Shown: positions 48,599-62,564, counted from the first letter of the stretch. The stretch is DNA of 64,000 nucleotides from Centroberyx gerrardi (GCF_048128805.1 NC_136010.1:13044980-13108979); one strand, 5' to 3'. The notes: generated by a model from the sequence alone, not told the origin. A program made the numbers and translations.

Positions 48599-51500
48599 AT
48601 GACTAGCTATCACAAACCCGATGAGAAAACTCTGCAGGGGCTGAAAGATGTCGCTAACAAGCTCAGGATCAATTCCATCAAGGCAACATGCGCCTCTAAC
48701 TCCGGGTAAGTTGTTAAAAGTTATGAATGTTTGCTAGATTTAGCGAGAATCACCGTGGCGACAGACGGGAGAATATTACATAATGTGCATTGGAGCCGAC
48801 GGCCCGGTAGAGGCATTGAGCACGGCACGCTCCACCTGCGTGGCCTGGCTGCACGTGCAGATTATCTTCACGCGGTTTCGAATAAAGAGCTAACGTTACA
48901 GCAGGAAACAAAGCTATCGGTAGCTAGTAATTATGTAACCTTATCTATTAACCTTATAAGTTACTTTGCAGGGTATCTGTCAATCTATGCTAAATAGCTA
49001 ACGTTAGCTAGCCATTTTGTGGGTGTGTTGAGACGTTGCTGTAAATCAAATGCGTGGCTCCGCCCGTGTTACAAACTTGGATTGGAGCCAGTCAGTGTTA
49101 GCAAACTCTTTTTTTTATAACACTGCAATTTCAACGACACAGTCACCTGTGTTTTACATATATGGCCAGCTTTTTTTATTTTAGCACTGGCGCTGTTTCC
49201 CTAACTGAAGTCACATGGTCCTGGGAGAGCGCAAGTCTCGTGGGTTTGATGCTCAGATTTAAAGTTGCAGCTGCAAAAGTACATAGTAAAATGCCAGTCA
49301 GCCACACAATTATCCCCAAATACCCCTATTGGTTTGCTAGGAATACATCAGTGACATACCTAGACACCAAATGGCTGGTCAAAGGACACTTGTAGTATTG
49401 CTTCATCTTAAGTTAAATGTCAATACTCCCATAGGCATTACAGAAATGTTATGCCTCCCCTTTTTTAATATGAATGTGTTGGAACAACACATGCTCCATT
49501 GTTAACTGGAGCATGGTCAAACAGGGATCATCTCTGGTGGTGATGTGAGAAGTTTCCTTGTTGGCTTATCTTTCATGCATATTATCTGTCAATCACCTGG
49601 TAGGGCAGTTCACATTCAGTATGACATGTCATTGTATTTGTATTACTTCCTCCAAGAAATCCTATATTGTGAAATTTTCATCTAGTGAGGCAACCGCAAC
49701 TTCCAAAAATGAAGCGTGTTTGTTGGGAAACCTGTTTTTATCACTTCCTTCTAGCACTGTACAAGGAAATGGATGAGTTTCATCCTGACTGCCCTGGACA
49801 CCGTCCTGTTTCAGTAGAATCACACCATCTAGAAATGGTCTGATACTTTTGTCTCCCTCTATTCAGTGAAGGATGTCATTAAGATGTGACACTGCTACAC
49901 TCATCATCTGCTGTAGCTCATTCCCTTAATGAAATGGAACAATACACCTGACTTGACACTTTATTGCTTTGACATCAGTGGCATTTATGAGATTTACATC
50001 AATTTATTTCTCAGCAGGTTATCTCTCAATGGAAGGACAACGGGTAAACAGAGCAACAGATTGCTGGATGTTTCTGGAATCCACATTTTTAACACTGACC
50101 AACATCAACGTTTGACTAGGATAACCCAGTGTGCTCCCAGAGTGGGTGAAATGTTGACATTTTCAGATTAACTCATATAGGGAAGCTGAACTGCCGTTGG
50201 GCAACGCATGTGGGATTTCTAAACCTGCCGATTACAATATTTGGACCGCTGTTCAGCAACTAACTGTTTCACAAGATTACTTGGCTCATCTCCTTGGGGT
50301 TAAATGTCATTTGTAGGCTCTGAAGTGTGACATAACTCTGATGGATGCACATAGTACAGAATAACAAGGATCTGATTGACATTGGAGTGTTATTCCTAAT
50401 CCCACTAGATAGGAGGCTACGTCTTCAAAAGTTTGTCATTGCTTGGTTTGGTCTAATCTATCCATTAATTAAAGTTTGTGTGACGATGTCATGCTTGCCT
50501 GGTATCATTGATTTGTACACAGAAGTGGGTCTTGTGATGTTATACCAAAACACTTGAATAATTTTGAACATCCTGATTGTGCTGGCAGTGGTCTTCAATT
50601 ATCTATAAAGGCCAAAGGTCAGGATTCTTGAATGCAGTAACACGTGCATGAGTGTGCGTGGCATCCTAACAAAAGCTTGTTTGTTCTTGTGAACTGTCGC
50701 CAACTGGCTGTCTCTCTTTCTCTCCTCAGTCACCCCACATCATGCTGCAGCGCAGCAGAGCTCATGTCTGTGCTGTTCTTCCACACCATGCGCTACAAAT
50801 CCAGTGACCCTCGCAACCAGTGTAACGACCGCTTTGTCATGTCAAAGGTTGGCACACATCTACTTGATGTTATGATGTAGAAGATCACTATTATGAAATC
50901 GGCCAATGCATCTCAGATTGGGTACAAACAGTGTTCATAAAGTTGTTTTCTGGCTCCAGGGTCATGCTGCACCTATCCTGTATGCTGCCTGGGCAGAGGC
51001 AGGCTATGTGAAGGAGTCTGAGCTGCTCAACCTGCGCAAGATCGACTGTGAACTGGAGGGGCATCCCACACCAGTGAGTCGGCAATCCCTTTTCAGTTCC
51101 CGTTAATTGGCCTTGTTACTCGCATGTCTCCCCACAGTAACATGTCCACCATATTTTGTTTGGTGTCATTCTATAATGAGTATCAATTTTATCTTGTCTT
51201 TTCTCTCTCCACCAGAAACTGGCTTTTGTTGATGTGGCTACTGGATCTCTGGGGCAGGGTCTAGGCGCTGCCTGCGGGATGGCCTACACTGGGAAAAACT
51301 TTGACAAATCCAGGTGAGGATGCACAAAAACAAGTGAACTGTATGGCATGGACTTGGATGAAAAGAGGGATGGAATTCCATTATTCCTATTTTTTTGTAA
51401 TTGGTATTTTTTGATCCAAAGAATTTCTTCCACAAGTGTTAATTCTGTCCTTTAGTCTGAAGAGCTGCATTTGCAGTGCAGTGAGTTTATAGTGGGTGTG

Positions 51501-54500
51501 TTTAAGAGCAGGAGGGACCCTTTGACAGCCACCGTTTTCTGTAAATATTGAACATCACGTGTACTGAGGTGTTGGTACTCAGTTTAAAATGATTCACTGC
51601 CACTGAAGTTAAGCTAGCCCGTGTTAATTTCAGCATATCAAACGGAAGAGGAACTCTCCTAACTAGTAAATGTCTTGCTTTGAAATGGTGCCTGATGCAC
51701 TGTAATCTCACTTTATTGGATGAATCATTAGTAGTCTAGTTGTAATGGTATTAAATCACTCCCTGGCTAGTGCCTGCTGTGATGAGGCCAATAGGTAGTA
51801 GTACTGCAACAGAGTAATGCTCTAGCTACAGTACCTAAACTACTTAATGCTGATTCATGGCTTCTTAAGGATAGGTCACACTAGACTATTTTAACACCGA
51901 TTCTAAATCCAACTGGACTATCCTGACTGTTGAGCTCGATGGTTGGTAGTGTGAACGGGCTCAAGACTGGAGACTCCTATTTTGTAATTGTATTTACAGT
52001 GAAGTATTCTGGATGATGATGCTTTTTGGGGTTGTGTATGATCCCTCATCTTCATATATTGCCCAGTGTGGACAGCTTCCTGATGGCATGGCAAGCATTT
52101 ACTCAAGACCAGCGGTTTAGTCTTGAACAGTCTTGTAGTCTAACCTAAGCTTTACTTTCCTCTTTGTGTAGTCTAACTCACTTCTCCAAAACTGACATTT
52201 CTTCATTTGTCCTGCAATAACCACTGTGAGGTTCCTTGTTATTTGGAGAGCGATGCTAATATTTCCCTTTTCTCCTCCTTTCATTTTGTTATAGTTACCG
52301 TGTGTACTGCCTGCTGGGTGATGGAGAGTGTTCAGAGGGCTCGGTGTGGGAGGCCATGGCCTTCGCCTCCTACTACCAGCTGGACAACCTGGTGGCTATC
52401 CTCGACGTCAACCGGCTTGGTCAGAGTGAGGCTGCACCCCTGAAGCACGACATGGAAACCTACCGCAAGCGCTGTGAAGCCTTTGGGTCAGTGCCCAGCT
52501 CCACACTTTTACTACAGCAACTCTTAACTTATTGATTTGCCACCAAGGGTTTTCTCCACGCTCTCCTTCCAATTTTATCTAAGTTCTCAGCAGACATTTT
52601 GACATTGAATAGATGTTGATGTGACGGACTGCCCCTGTCCTATACCCTCTTTAACGCTTCTTTCTATCTATGCTTGCTTTCACTAAGTTAATAAGGTTGA
52701 TGCTAAACATGTTTCGTCAGAAGTTAATATCTCTAGTGTTGTGTTATTGTTTTGAGTTAATATTTGTTGCAATGGTGGGTATTCTGTCTAACTTGAGCCA
52801 TGTTTTGTGCAGGTGGAACACGTATGTGGTGGATGGCCATGACGTTGAGGAGCTGTGCAAGGCTTTATGGCAGGCTCAGCAGGTCAAGGGCAAGCCCACC
52901 TGCATTGTTGCCAAAACCTTCAAGGGCAAAGGACTCAAAAGTGAGTGAATCTGTCCATACTGTAAAAGCTTCATTCACCATACAGAAATGTTATGCTCTG
53001 AATTGATTTGTGACACTTGTTGTACATCTTCCCTTGGCTGTAGACATTGAGGACCTTGAAAATTGGCACGGCAAGCCCATCCCTAAGGATCGCGTGGATG
53101 ATCTCTTGAATGACCTAAAGGCTCAGATCCAGGTCCCCAACAAGACCCTCAGCCCTGAGCTGCCCGCTGAGGACGCAGCCCCTGCAGACCTCTCCACCAT
53201 CTCCCTGTCCGCACCCCCAGCCTACAAGAAGGGAGACAAGGTACCGCTCTAATGCCATGTGACTGAATTTACTCCTCAGTAGTTCTGTATGTCCTTTTCC
53301 TCAGTGCAAGCTAGGGTAGGCAGATTAGATTTTAGAGAGCATGCGTAGTAATTGTATAGTGGGTCCAAAGCGCTGTCAACCATCAATGAACGGTCAGTAG
53401 GTTAAGTTCAGTGACATAGCTGAACCAGTGTGTTTTTAGAGCACAAATTTCTGTTGACAAAGTGGGTGATGGCCTTGACTCCTACTGACCGTTATCAACG
53501 CCTGAGATTAGATAAGTCTTACTAACCTACATAATGCATATTGGTTTGCAGTAGTGACTACACATGTAAGCAGTTGGGGTCCCAGGACTACAGAATGACC
53601 TATATATTAAAACCCCCTTCTCACCCTTTCTCTTTCTCTTCATCCTGCCCTGTCAGATGGCAACGAGGCGTGCGTACGGTGTGGCCCTGGCCAAGCTGGG
53701 CCAGTCCAGCCAGAGAGTGGTGGCCCTCGACGGAGACACCAAAAACTCCACGTTCTCAGAGACCTTCAAGAAGGCCTTTCCCGACCGCTACATTGAGTGC
53801 TTCATTGCTGAACAGAACATGGTACAGAATACTTGCTGTAGTATCAGGGGTGGTGGTGAATACTCTGATTGCATGCCTCTCAACCTTTTTTTTTTTTTAA
53901 ATGCCATTTCCTCTATTGCAGAGATTGCAAGTTGTTTTTCCTCATGGTGTAATTGAAATGAAACCACAAGCCTTCTAAAGGTTTCACAGCAGATGAGTTG
54001 TGTCATTGCATGGATGTTGCAAACCTTGCCTGATTTGCAAGAATACAGTCATGCCCTTTTTTTTTTTTTTTAAAAGATGTTCAAAGGCAGAAGGGCCTCC
54101 AGCTCCTGCATAAGTCAAACTTCAACTCTGGCTTGTCAAGCCTAATAACTGTCATGGAAGAGGGATGATCTCTCTCTGGCTTGCTCTATACTGTTCACAA
54201 CCATAATCTGCTCCAAATTTGTCTAATCTGTTGCTATTCATTCTCTGGCCCGATAATCCCAATCCCTCCACTACTCCTTGCAACTTGTGGCCAGTTCGCT
54301 GAGCCTCCACACCTAGACCTTTGCCTAATCACATCCACTGCCTTTAAGACTAACCCGTACTACTGATGTCTTTTTGATGTTGCTGCAGGTGGGCGTGGCC
54401 ATTGGCTGTGCCACCCGTGACCGCACGGTTGCATTCGCCAGCACATTTGCAGCCTTCTTCTCCAGAGCCTACGACCAGATCCGTATGGGCGCAATCTCCC

Positions 54501-55827
54501 AGTCCAACGTCAACCTGGTGGGGTCTCACTGCGGAGTCTCCATTGGTAAGCTTTTCTTTTGGGCTGTACTAGTCATGTGTGAGACAAACCAAGTGTGCTC
54601 CATCTACAAACCAATCTCTCTGCCCCTCAGGTGAGGACGGCCCCTCCCAGATGGCCCTGGAGGACCTGGCCATGTTCCGTGCTATCCCAACATGCACCGT
54701 GTTCTACCCCAGTGATGCGGTGTCCACAGAGCGGGCCGTGGAGCTGGCAGCCAACACCAAGGTCGGTACTCCTGGCTGGCAGCTTGGCTTAGCAGGGGTG
54801 TGGGAGTAACATTCCTTTGTGTTTATGTTCTAACATGTTGCCGTTTATTCTCAGGGCATCTGTTTCATCCGTACCAGCAGACCAGAAACCAAGGTCCTCT
54901 ACTCCCCAGATGAGAAGTTTGAAGTGGGCTTGGCCAAGGTAAAGATGCATGATGATTTTACAAAAAACGGAACTCTGGGGATAGATGGATAAATATATTA
55001 TTAATGCAAATAGTGGCTATACCCAATAAGAGATGAGAATGGAACACCATAAACATTGGTTGAGGATAGAAAGCAACTGTTTGTGTGTATCTGTCTGCAG
55101 GTGGTGCGCCAGTCTGACAGTGACCAGGTGACAGTGATTGGTGCCGGTGTGACTCTGCATGAGGCTCTCACTGCTGCTGATACCCTGGCCGGAGAGGGTA
55201 AGCTCAGATTGCCCTCTAGTGGACAGATATAAGAATTACAACCAGAGGCCTACATCTCATAACTACCACCTACGACATCAATGCTTGCTAACTCAGGAGA
55301 TGGTGTCATCTGCTGCTCAGTCAGATGGTCCAACCTAATACACGTCTCTACTAAACTAATGGGTTCCTAATGTCTTGTAGGGAAAAACATCCGTGTGATT
55401 GACCCGTTCACCATCAAGCCCCTGGATGCCTCCACCATCTTGACCAACGCCAGAGCCACAGGAGGAAGGATCATCACCGTGGAGGACCACTACAAAGAGG
55501 GTGGGTTGCTTTCCGTTTGTGCTTGAGTGTCTAGTGGATGGTGACTGGCCACTCTGTTCACGTGGCCAGTGTGTTTACACCAAAGCATATTGTGTAGATG
55601 CATTGTTTGGATGTTGTTAGTGCACCACTTACGATCCACCTGTCCTGTGCTCAGGTGGTCTCGGTGAGGCCGTGCTAGCAGCGGTGGGCGAGGAGCCCGG
55701 CATCGTGGTGACGCGGCTGGCAGTGAGCGGCGTGCCCCGCAGCGGGAAGCCCCAAGAGCTGCTGGACATCTTCGGCATCAGCGCCAAGAGCATCGCCCAG
55801 GCCGTGCGTCAGAGCTTTGCAAACTAA
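48599..55827 (+). CDS. tkt: Transketolase, complete, 14 coding exons
   Basis: Cytosolic thiamine-diphosphate enzyme of the non-oxidative pentose phosphate pathway; it moves two-carbon units between sugar phosphates. Coding exons: 48599-48705, 50730-50847, 50960-51073, 51216-51313, 52295-52486, 52813-52940, 53044-53240, 53657-53821, 54389-54545, 54631-54761, 54855-54938, 55101-55197, 55381-55500, 55655-55827; 626 codons (human 623). The substrate-binding [12 protein letters not shown] is split across exons 1 and 2. The thiamine-diphosphate motif is [10 protein letters not shown] with Asp155, followed by LDVNRLGQ. The catalytic Glu is in IAEQNM (about residue 370). [20 protein letters not shown] and [15 protein letters not shown] are family hallmarks. 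It resembles TKT, not TKTL1, because the N-terminal active-site segment is intact. Confidence 0.97.
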
Positions 55828-56665
55828 GGAGTACACCTGCTCTCCCTCTCTTTGCCCTGTTCCCTTCTCGGTAAACTTTCTCCACACCTCAACCTACAAG
55901 CTACCTGGCACTGTCGCATGCAGAACTGTACACTCGTTTATGCTGTAGTGCCGTCTCGTGGCTTCCGACTCGAGTGCAGTGTGTTGATCCCGCCTCTAGT
56001 AGTGCTAGCTGACTATCGGAGGGAGAGGAATGGGACAAGAGTGTAGTGTTGTCTAACCCTGTAGTCCTAATACTGCTCCCACTAAACCTCCCCATGTATG
56101 CACCTTCCGGCACCCTCTGCTCTAGATGGGTTATGTTCTCTTCCTGCCTAACGACATTCCTGTTTTGTATCCCGTGTCATTGTGTGTTTCTGAATGGTGT
56201 CTTGCCAACAGCTCACAGATACAGCATCACCAAATACTGTAAATGTAGTATGCTGAGGGTTTGGTTTGAAACCTGTATTGCCATACCAGCAGGCCATCCA
56301 GGCCATGTTGTGATCCGGTGTGAACTCGTTTATCATTTCTCTTCCACATTCCTCTCATCCATGCCCCATGTTTCCTCTGTATAAGTTTCATCTCCGGACT
56401 TTCTATGAAGCACTGTTACACAGGTTCTCATCAAGCTAATATGGAGGATAATTTTTGTTGGTGTTCTGTCACAGCCTTTATCACTGGAACTGTGGTAGCG
56501 AAGTGTATATGAATAATGAACTGTTTGAGCATTCTTCTGATGATCCCTGACCACACAAGTGTCATACACAGTGTTACTGATGGTAGTGAGGGTTCCTGGT
56601 CACCTGTGTCAACCCGTTAGCATTGCTGTGGTGTGCTGAAATAAAAAAATAATAATAATTTGACC
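55828..56665 (+). other. tkt: tkt 3' UTR with poly(A) signal
   Basis: Untranslated sequence after the stop, with AATAAA at 56640-56645 next to a short A/T-rich run. Confidence 0.75.
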
Positions 56666-58473
56666 CAGTGCCAGTGGTTGTCTCTTTCTGTTTTGTTTTT
56701 TCTTCCCTCACTGCAAGATATTGAGTAATAGAAATGTTTGTGTGGCGAGTGGTTTCTGCAGGTAAGTGTCATACATGTTATAGGGCTGGCAATAGTAGTG
56801 GTCAGACTGTCTAGGCCACATTCGCCCTATGAGTGGGAAAACGAGGCAGAAGATGCAGAAAATTCCCTATCAAGGAAGGAGGGGCAACAGGTCACAGGTG
56901 GAAACATACACACACACCCATATACTTTTTTTAAAATGTTTGTTTTAATTAGACAAACTGACTGGGGGCCAAGAGGAGGGAACCAGTTTAGGTATTTATG
57001 TTGGAAGTGTCCTAGACCTCAGCTCTGTTTTCTGCAGTGGAAAGTGCTAATCCAGGGACTCATGTCAGACTGAGGTTAAGGAGGAGGCTGAAGGTGGTCA
57101 GTGGATTACTGCATGTTCCTGTCAGGATTTATATTAATTGTTTTGTGGACTCATCACTGTTTAACTTGGAAGGGCACATTAGGACATAAGTGTTTCAGTG
57201 TTTACTGTTAAATAGTCCGCTGGGCCATTTGGAGTGTGTCTGGATTCCACTGTAGTCACTGTCTCACCAGCTATCCTCCAATAGCAAAATTACCAGGCTC
57301 TCTATCAAATATGCCAACCTTCATAGCACCAACAATATATAATATAATAATGAAAAATAATGTATATTATTATTAACGTGGATCTTGTCAATCACAGTAG
57401 CTGTTGTCTGAGACATGACCAGACATGCGCACACATTTTGACAGACTAAACCGTGTGTATGTGTGGTTACTGAGCAAATAAAGAGAGGCTGTCAACAGGT
57501 TTCACCCCACAGTGAAAATCCCAGTTGGGCTCAACACTCAGCCAGTGGCACCTGCTTGGCTCAGTGTTCAGTGTGAGGACGCACACACACACCAGAGTAC
57601 ATGTGTAAGCCTTACCGAGTGTGTGTGTGTGCTGTATGTATGTATGTACAGACAGGCTCATCGTTCATTTCTCAGTAGCCGTATTTCTTTTCATACATAG
57701 ATGCCAGTGGAGCCTGGCCAAACAGGGACGACTCCAACCTGAACTGTTTCTGTCTGCCAGCCCTTTGTCTAATGCAATCAGGAGAAATACTGACAGTCAA
57801 TCAAAAATTCATATGATAAAGAGAGTGATATGGCTGATTACAATCTTGATCACAAACATGAAATCATTAACACTGTGTTCCTCTGTCTCCCATCCACTTT
57901 AATATCCCTTTCTTTCCCTCTTCTCTCTCTCTCTCTCTCTGTCTCTCTCTCCGGGTCTTTCCACCTAGTGTTAGTATAAGACCGTTATGAGGGGGAGAGG
58001 AGAGAAGAAGAAGGGAGGGGGGGGGGGTCTGTGTATTTCATGGTTCATGCGATGAACGAAGGCCTTTGTTAACAATGTGAGTTTATTTTTTGACCTCTCC
58101 GCCTCCTAGATATTCCTTCCCGTCCTTCTGCTTTCTCTCCATTCTTGCCATTCACTCCGAGTTGGGCAGGTGCAGGAGTTTAGCGTTGCTTTAGATTGAC
58201 TCACAGCGGAGAAACATAGAGCACAGGATTCTCTTGCTTTTTTTATAATTCCTAATCTCAGATTTTAGGGTTTTTCTGGTGGTTTGTCTCCTGATGTGAA
58301 CACTCACTTTGACTGCTCCTTACGCCTCGCTGGAGTTTCTTACTCATGGCATAAACGTGTCTGCCCTTTCTGTGGATTCGCTCTGTGGACAGTCCCACCC
58401 TTGGTCCTGAACTTCCAGAGGTTTTGGACTTCACTCTCCAGCTGAAATACCTTGGATTCGGTGAACTCCAACG
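56666..58473 (+). other. tkt/ECM2-like intergenic region
   Basis: About 1.8 kb with no convincing gene. It holds a (GT)n-type run near 57618-57632, a (CT)n block at about 57923-57952 and a G-run near 58018-58027. The promoter and 5' UTR of the ECM2-like gene should lie in its right half. Confidence 0.5.
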
Positions 58474-59404
58474 ATGCAAGTGCTAAGGATATGGACTGTG
58501 TGCGTTTGTCTGAGTGTTATGATTTTATCAGGACAAAGCCTGAACTCCATGGGTGAAATGGGTGTATCCATGGTTACCACATCTGGGACACCTGCGTTAG
58601 AAACAGCAGCCACTCACCTACCAGTAGTGACCGTGTCAGACAAACATGTAGCAGCTACAAGTCTCCCTACCGGTAAGTTATTGTTGTTATTGTGTCTTTC
58701 AAATGTTTTCTGTGTCCTCTCTCTCTCTTTATGCTCTTGGTACTGACATATTTTACTAATTCAAATAATTTTCACTTCACTGGCCCATACATAGGAGTAA
58801 AAGTCTAGCTTCCTTCATGTCTTTGTGATTGCGTTTGTTCGTCTACTTTGCTTTTTGTCTGGTCTCCTCTGGGTGAAGAAGAGGGTGAGGATGATCGTCC
58901 ACAAACTGAGGCGGAGGAGGAGAAACAGAGGGAGCAGCAAAGAGTTGATTTCGTAAAACTGGAGGCTCGTAGAGGGAGGAGAGGAGCCTGGGGGAGGAGG
59001 AGACATGCGGCTACAGTGGAGGCCACTGCATACAGACTGGTATGAACAGACAATTACTTTTATCTACTGTGTGCATACAGAAATGTATAATGATAGTAAT
59101 AAAGTATCTAAAAAAGAATAAAATGACCTTTCATATGGGTCATGTCATCCATACCATGGTCTGGTTTGATAGTGTGGGTCGGTGCACATTGGTTTACTCT
59201 TTTGGGACATGGTGTCAGTGGGTTCAAGTGGTTCCCTGTTGCTGCAGGCGGGGCTGGGGCGCCCCCTACCAGGCTGGAGGAGGCATAGGACTGGAGGGGA
59301 GACCGGCGCTCTGATGGCTGTGCTTAAGGTACTTCATGCTGAGAAGAACAGGTTGATGGATCAAGAGAAAGCAGGGAAGGAGGAAGAAGAAGAGGAAGAG
59401 GAAG

Positions 59405-59441
<37 letters not shown>

Positions 59442-59648
59442 CGATGACGACGACGACGAGGAGGAGGAGGAGGAGGAGGAAGAGGAAGAAGAGGAGGAGG
59501 AGGAAGAGGAGGAGGTTTGGGTTTGCTATGTTTTCTACAAAGATAAAACATTGTATGTTTTAGTTCATGTAAACACCCAGTTGAGTTTATATGGCCAATT
59601 GTTATACATGGTATGTTTTTTTTTTAATCTATTCTGTGTTAGGAAGAG

Positions 59649-59679
<31 letters not shown>

Positions 59680-62141
59680 GGACTGAGCTTCCCACCAATC
59701 AGACAGAGGCACTCACCAGCTCTCTTCCAGACACGTGTCAGCCTGCTAACGGACAAATCAGCTGCAGGGGCGTCGGCATGACTCACCTGCCAATCATCAC
59801 TGACCTGGGAGTCACAAAGCTGGACCTGGCAGGTGAGTGTGTGTGGTGTGTGTGTGTGTGTGTGTGTGTGTGTTGGGATCAGGGAATCACTGTAGCGAAT
59901 GAGTATATTTATGCTTAGCTGGATGGCGCAGCATAGAAGTGAACACTGGAAAAAAGGAGACAGCAGTGATTTTGATTACATAGTACCTATTGTGGCTAAT
60001 TTCTAAAGGTTTCCAACAGCCACTTTGGCACCAGTAGACGCGCTTCTATTTAAAAAAAAAAACATTTTTTAAGTTACTCACAATTTGATGGTTGCTGTTA
60101 CACACAGTTTGATATCTCAATGGCAGTAGGCAGTATAGTGCAGGAATAGGTCAATTATGAAACTTAAAACTGGTGTGTAGTACCGAAGGACATTTCATCA
60201 GAATGATCCAAACCAAAGTAAAGAAATGGCGCAAAAATATCAAGTGAAAAGGAATTGAAAACTATTTGTCCTTCATCATGTCTAACTGGATGAAAGCTGG
60301 CAAAGCGCCAAAACTTGATCCTCCTACTATACATCCAGTAGAAATTTGCTTGACCACTAGGTGCTGCCATTACCCAAACTATTGACGCTATTATTTACAC
60401 TATTATCAAAACAAAAAGACAAATGACTCTTAACAGTGCCAGCGCTTGTCTGTCGACACGGACATGACCTGTGATGTGTCTTTGCAGAGAACAACATCAG
60501 TCGCGTCGCTCCACAAGGTTTCTCTGGTCTGCCGAACCTGGAGACACTGGACCTGAGCCAAAACAAACTGGACGATGAGTCGCTCAGCCAAAACCTCCTG
60601 TCTGTAAGTGCCACTGTACTGTATGCATGTTATAGCCACTATCCACCACAGCTGTCTGCTCCTTCTCTGTCAGTCTCAACACCCCAGTCTGTTACTCATC
60701 TGCAAGTACATTATACCTGTCCAGCTGTATTCTGTATGTTTCACCATGCTTGACTGTACGTCTCTCCACTATATGAAGGGTTTAACTTAGGTCTACCTGT
60801 CCCTGCTTTAAGACATTGTATTGCTGCCTACTATCATTCCAATATGAACGAAAATCCTGTATCGTTACCATAGGAGTGTAGAGTTGCATTAAATAATCAT
60901 CTCTAAGAATAACGTCCTGCTGGCAGCCTCTAAATGACCACGAGGCAGAGACCACAGGCCAAATCCAAACCCTGACCACACCGAGACGCTTCACCACATT
61001 CAGACCAATCGTACCACGTAACCATGGACTCGCTCGCTCAGTATTGGCTGGACGGATTTTTTGGAAAACAGCCTCAGCCAATGATGCGGAGATGAAAAGG
61101 AAATTATTTTTAGAGGAAGAAATTATTTTTTTCCCCCCCCTCTTCTGCTCATTTCCCAGTAATGACAGAGGGCTGGTGGACTGGCTGGAGGGATACTGGT
61201 AGAGACACGGTCCACTGCTTTCACTTGACACACATCAACCACACCAGCTCTCAATGAAAAGCCATGTAGAGTGGCTTTACCCAAAATACTGCATGATTGA
61301 TGGCAAAGAGGAGATGTGTGGATTTAATATTCTCTCATTTGGTGCAATTCTGTGAACTCTGTTGTGTCCTGCCTGGGATGGAAAAATAAACAGTTGGTCA
61401 AGTCGAGTCATGTATCCATTCTTCTTTGCCCTGTGTGTTGTGTAGAACTTGACCTTTCTGAAGAAGCTGAACCTAGATGGCAACCAGCTAACCAGGGTCC
61501 CAGAACTGCCGCCATCTTTGGAAGAACTCAAGATTAACAACAACAAGCTTAACACACTCACCCCTCACTGCTTCAAAGGTAGGAGTGTGTGTATGTGTGT
61601 GTGTGTGTGAGAGAGAGAGATGATGGTGTTACCGATGATAATGATAATGATTATTCCCTTGCTAGGTGTGGTGAACCTGTTGTCTCTGGAGCTGGAGCAG
61701 AACGGTCTCCATGAAGGCAGTGTGTCACCTTTAGCCTTCGAGCCACTGGAGAGGATTCTGGACCTGCGATTGGACAACAACCACTTCTCCTCCCTCCCCC
61801 AGGGCCTCCCTCCCTCCCTACAGGTCAGCCTGCTCCACACCTGGAGAAGTAGTTTCAGCTAGAAGCACTACTAGGCTAAACCGCCCCCTTGAACTAGGGT
61901 CTTTCCTATGCTCACTACGTCCCCCTGCTGCCCCAAATGAGACCCAGGTCTTGAGCAAAGAAGCATTATTTCTATCTCCCTCTATCTTTCTTTTTGTACA
62001 GGAGCTGAGGATAAGCAACAATGTGATACAGGAGGTGGCAGAAGATGCTCTGAGCGGGTGTGTCCATCTGAGAGCGCTGGACCTGAGTCACAACCTGGTG
62101 CATGAGCAGGGCATCGCCGCCCGGGCCTGGACCCATCTCAC
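58474..62141 (+). CDS. ECM2-like secreted leucine-rich-repeat protein, 5' part only (continues beyond window)
   Basis: Coding exons: 58474-58672, 58879-59039, 59248-59514, 59643-59832, 60488-60603, 61446-61578, 61666-61823, 62002-62141; the last ends inside a codon at a GTACGT donor. I found no later exon, so the 3' end is probably outside the window. MQVLRIWTVCVCLSVMILSG reads as a signal peptide. Next come a Thr/Ala-rich stretch, an Arg-rich segment (ARRGRRGAWGRRR) and a run of 57 Asp/Glu residues. A two-Cys leucine-rich-repeat cap (DTCQPANGQISC) and small-proteoglycan-type repeats follow (VTKLDLAENNISRVAPQGF, LETLDLSQNKL, LKKLNLDGNQLTRVP). The repeat spacing and acidic region match extracellular matrix protein 2, but no von Willebrand type C domain is seen. 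Asporin and podocan are less likely. Exons 2 and 3 are the least certain. Confidence 0.7.
59380..59514 (+). repeat. Coding Asp/Glu repeat with (GAT)11 core
   Basis: 45 codons in a row encode Glu9-Asp17-Glu19. They include an uninterrupted (GAT)11 at 59407-59439. After a 128-bp intron, 12 more Glu codons open the next exon at 59643-59678. Confidence 0.9.
59837..59870 (+). repeat. (GT)n microsatellite
   Basis: A GT run begins just after the donor of the exon ending at 59832. Confidence 0.85.
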
Positions 62142-62535
62142 GTACGTCTCTCCATCAAGTTGTATATGTCCAATATCTATCCGATCCATCCATCTATCCA
62201 TCCGTCCATTCATTAAACTTTTAATCCACTCATCTTTCCAGCTGGTCAGCAGGATAGTAGAGTGTGGTTGCCCCCTAAACACTGTTCTGGGGTCAGTTGT
62301 GCAACTTCAGCATTCATAGTGTAGGTCAAAATGGTGAATCTGATCCAAGTCAGCAATCCAGGTCAACTTCATCCCAAAGTTATCCATTTTCTTATGTAAT
62401 GTTCTGTAGTTCCTTCACCAGCCACAAGAGGGTAGACTTACGTTTCAGATTTTAAATTTTTATTCCCTCTCTTTTCTATTTTCTAAGCTGACTGTTATCG
62501 CTGGACTTGTGGCAGTTAACAGGATTTGCAATAAA

Positions 62536-62564
62536 GGATTTTCATCAAAAGTTGATGAAAATCC
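62536..62564. repeat. Perfect 13-bp inverted repeat
   Basis: GGATTTTCATCAA (62536-62548) and TTGATGAAAATCC (62552-62564) are exact reverse complements with a 3-base loop. Confidence 0.95.

Noticed and set aside
59324-59551. Minus-strand frame rich in Pro and His opposite the acidic repeat
   Set aside because: It is the antisense shadow of the GAT/GAG repeat; no splice sites or known domain support it.
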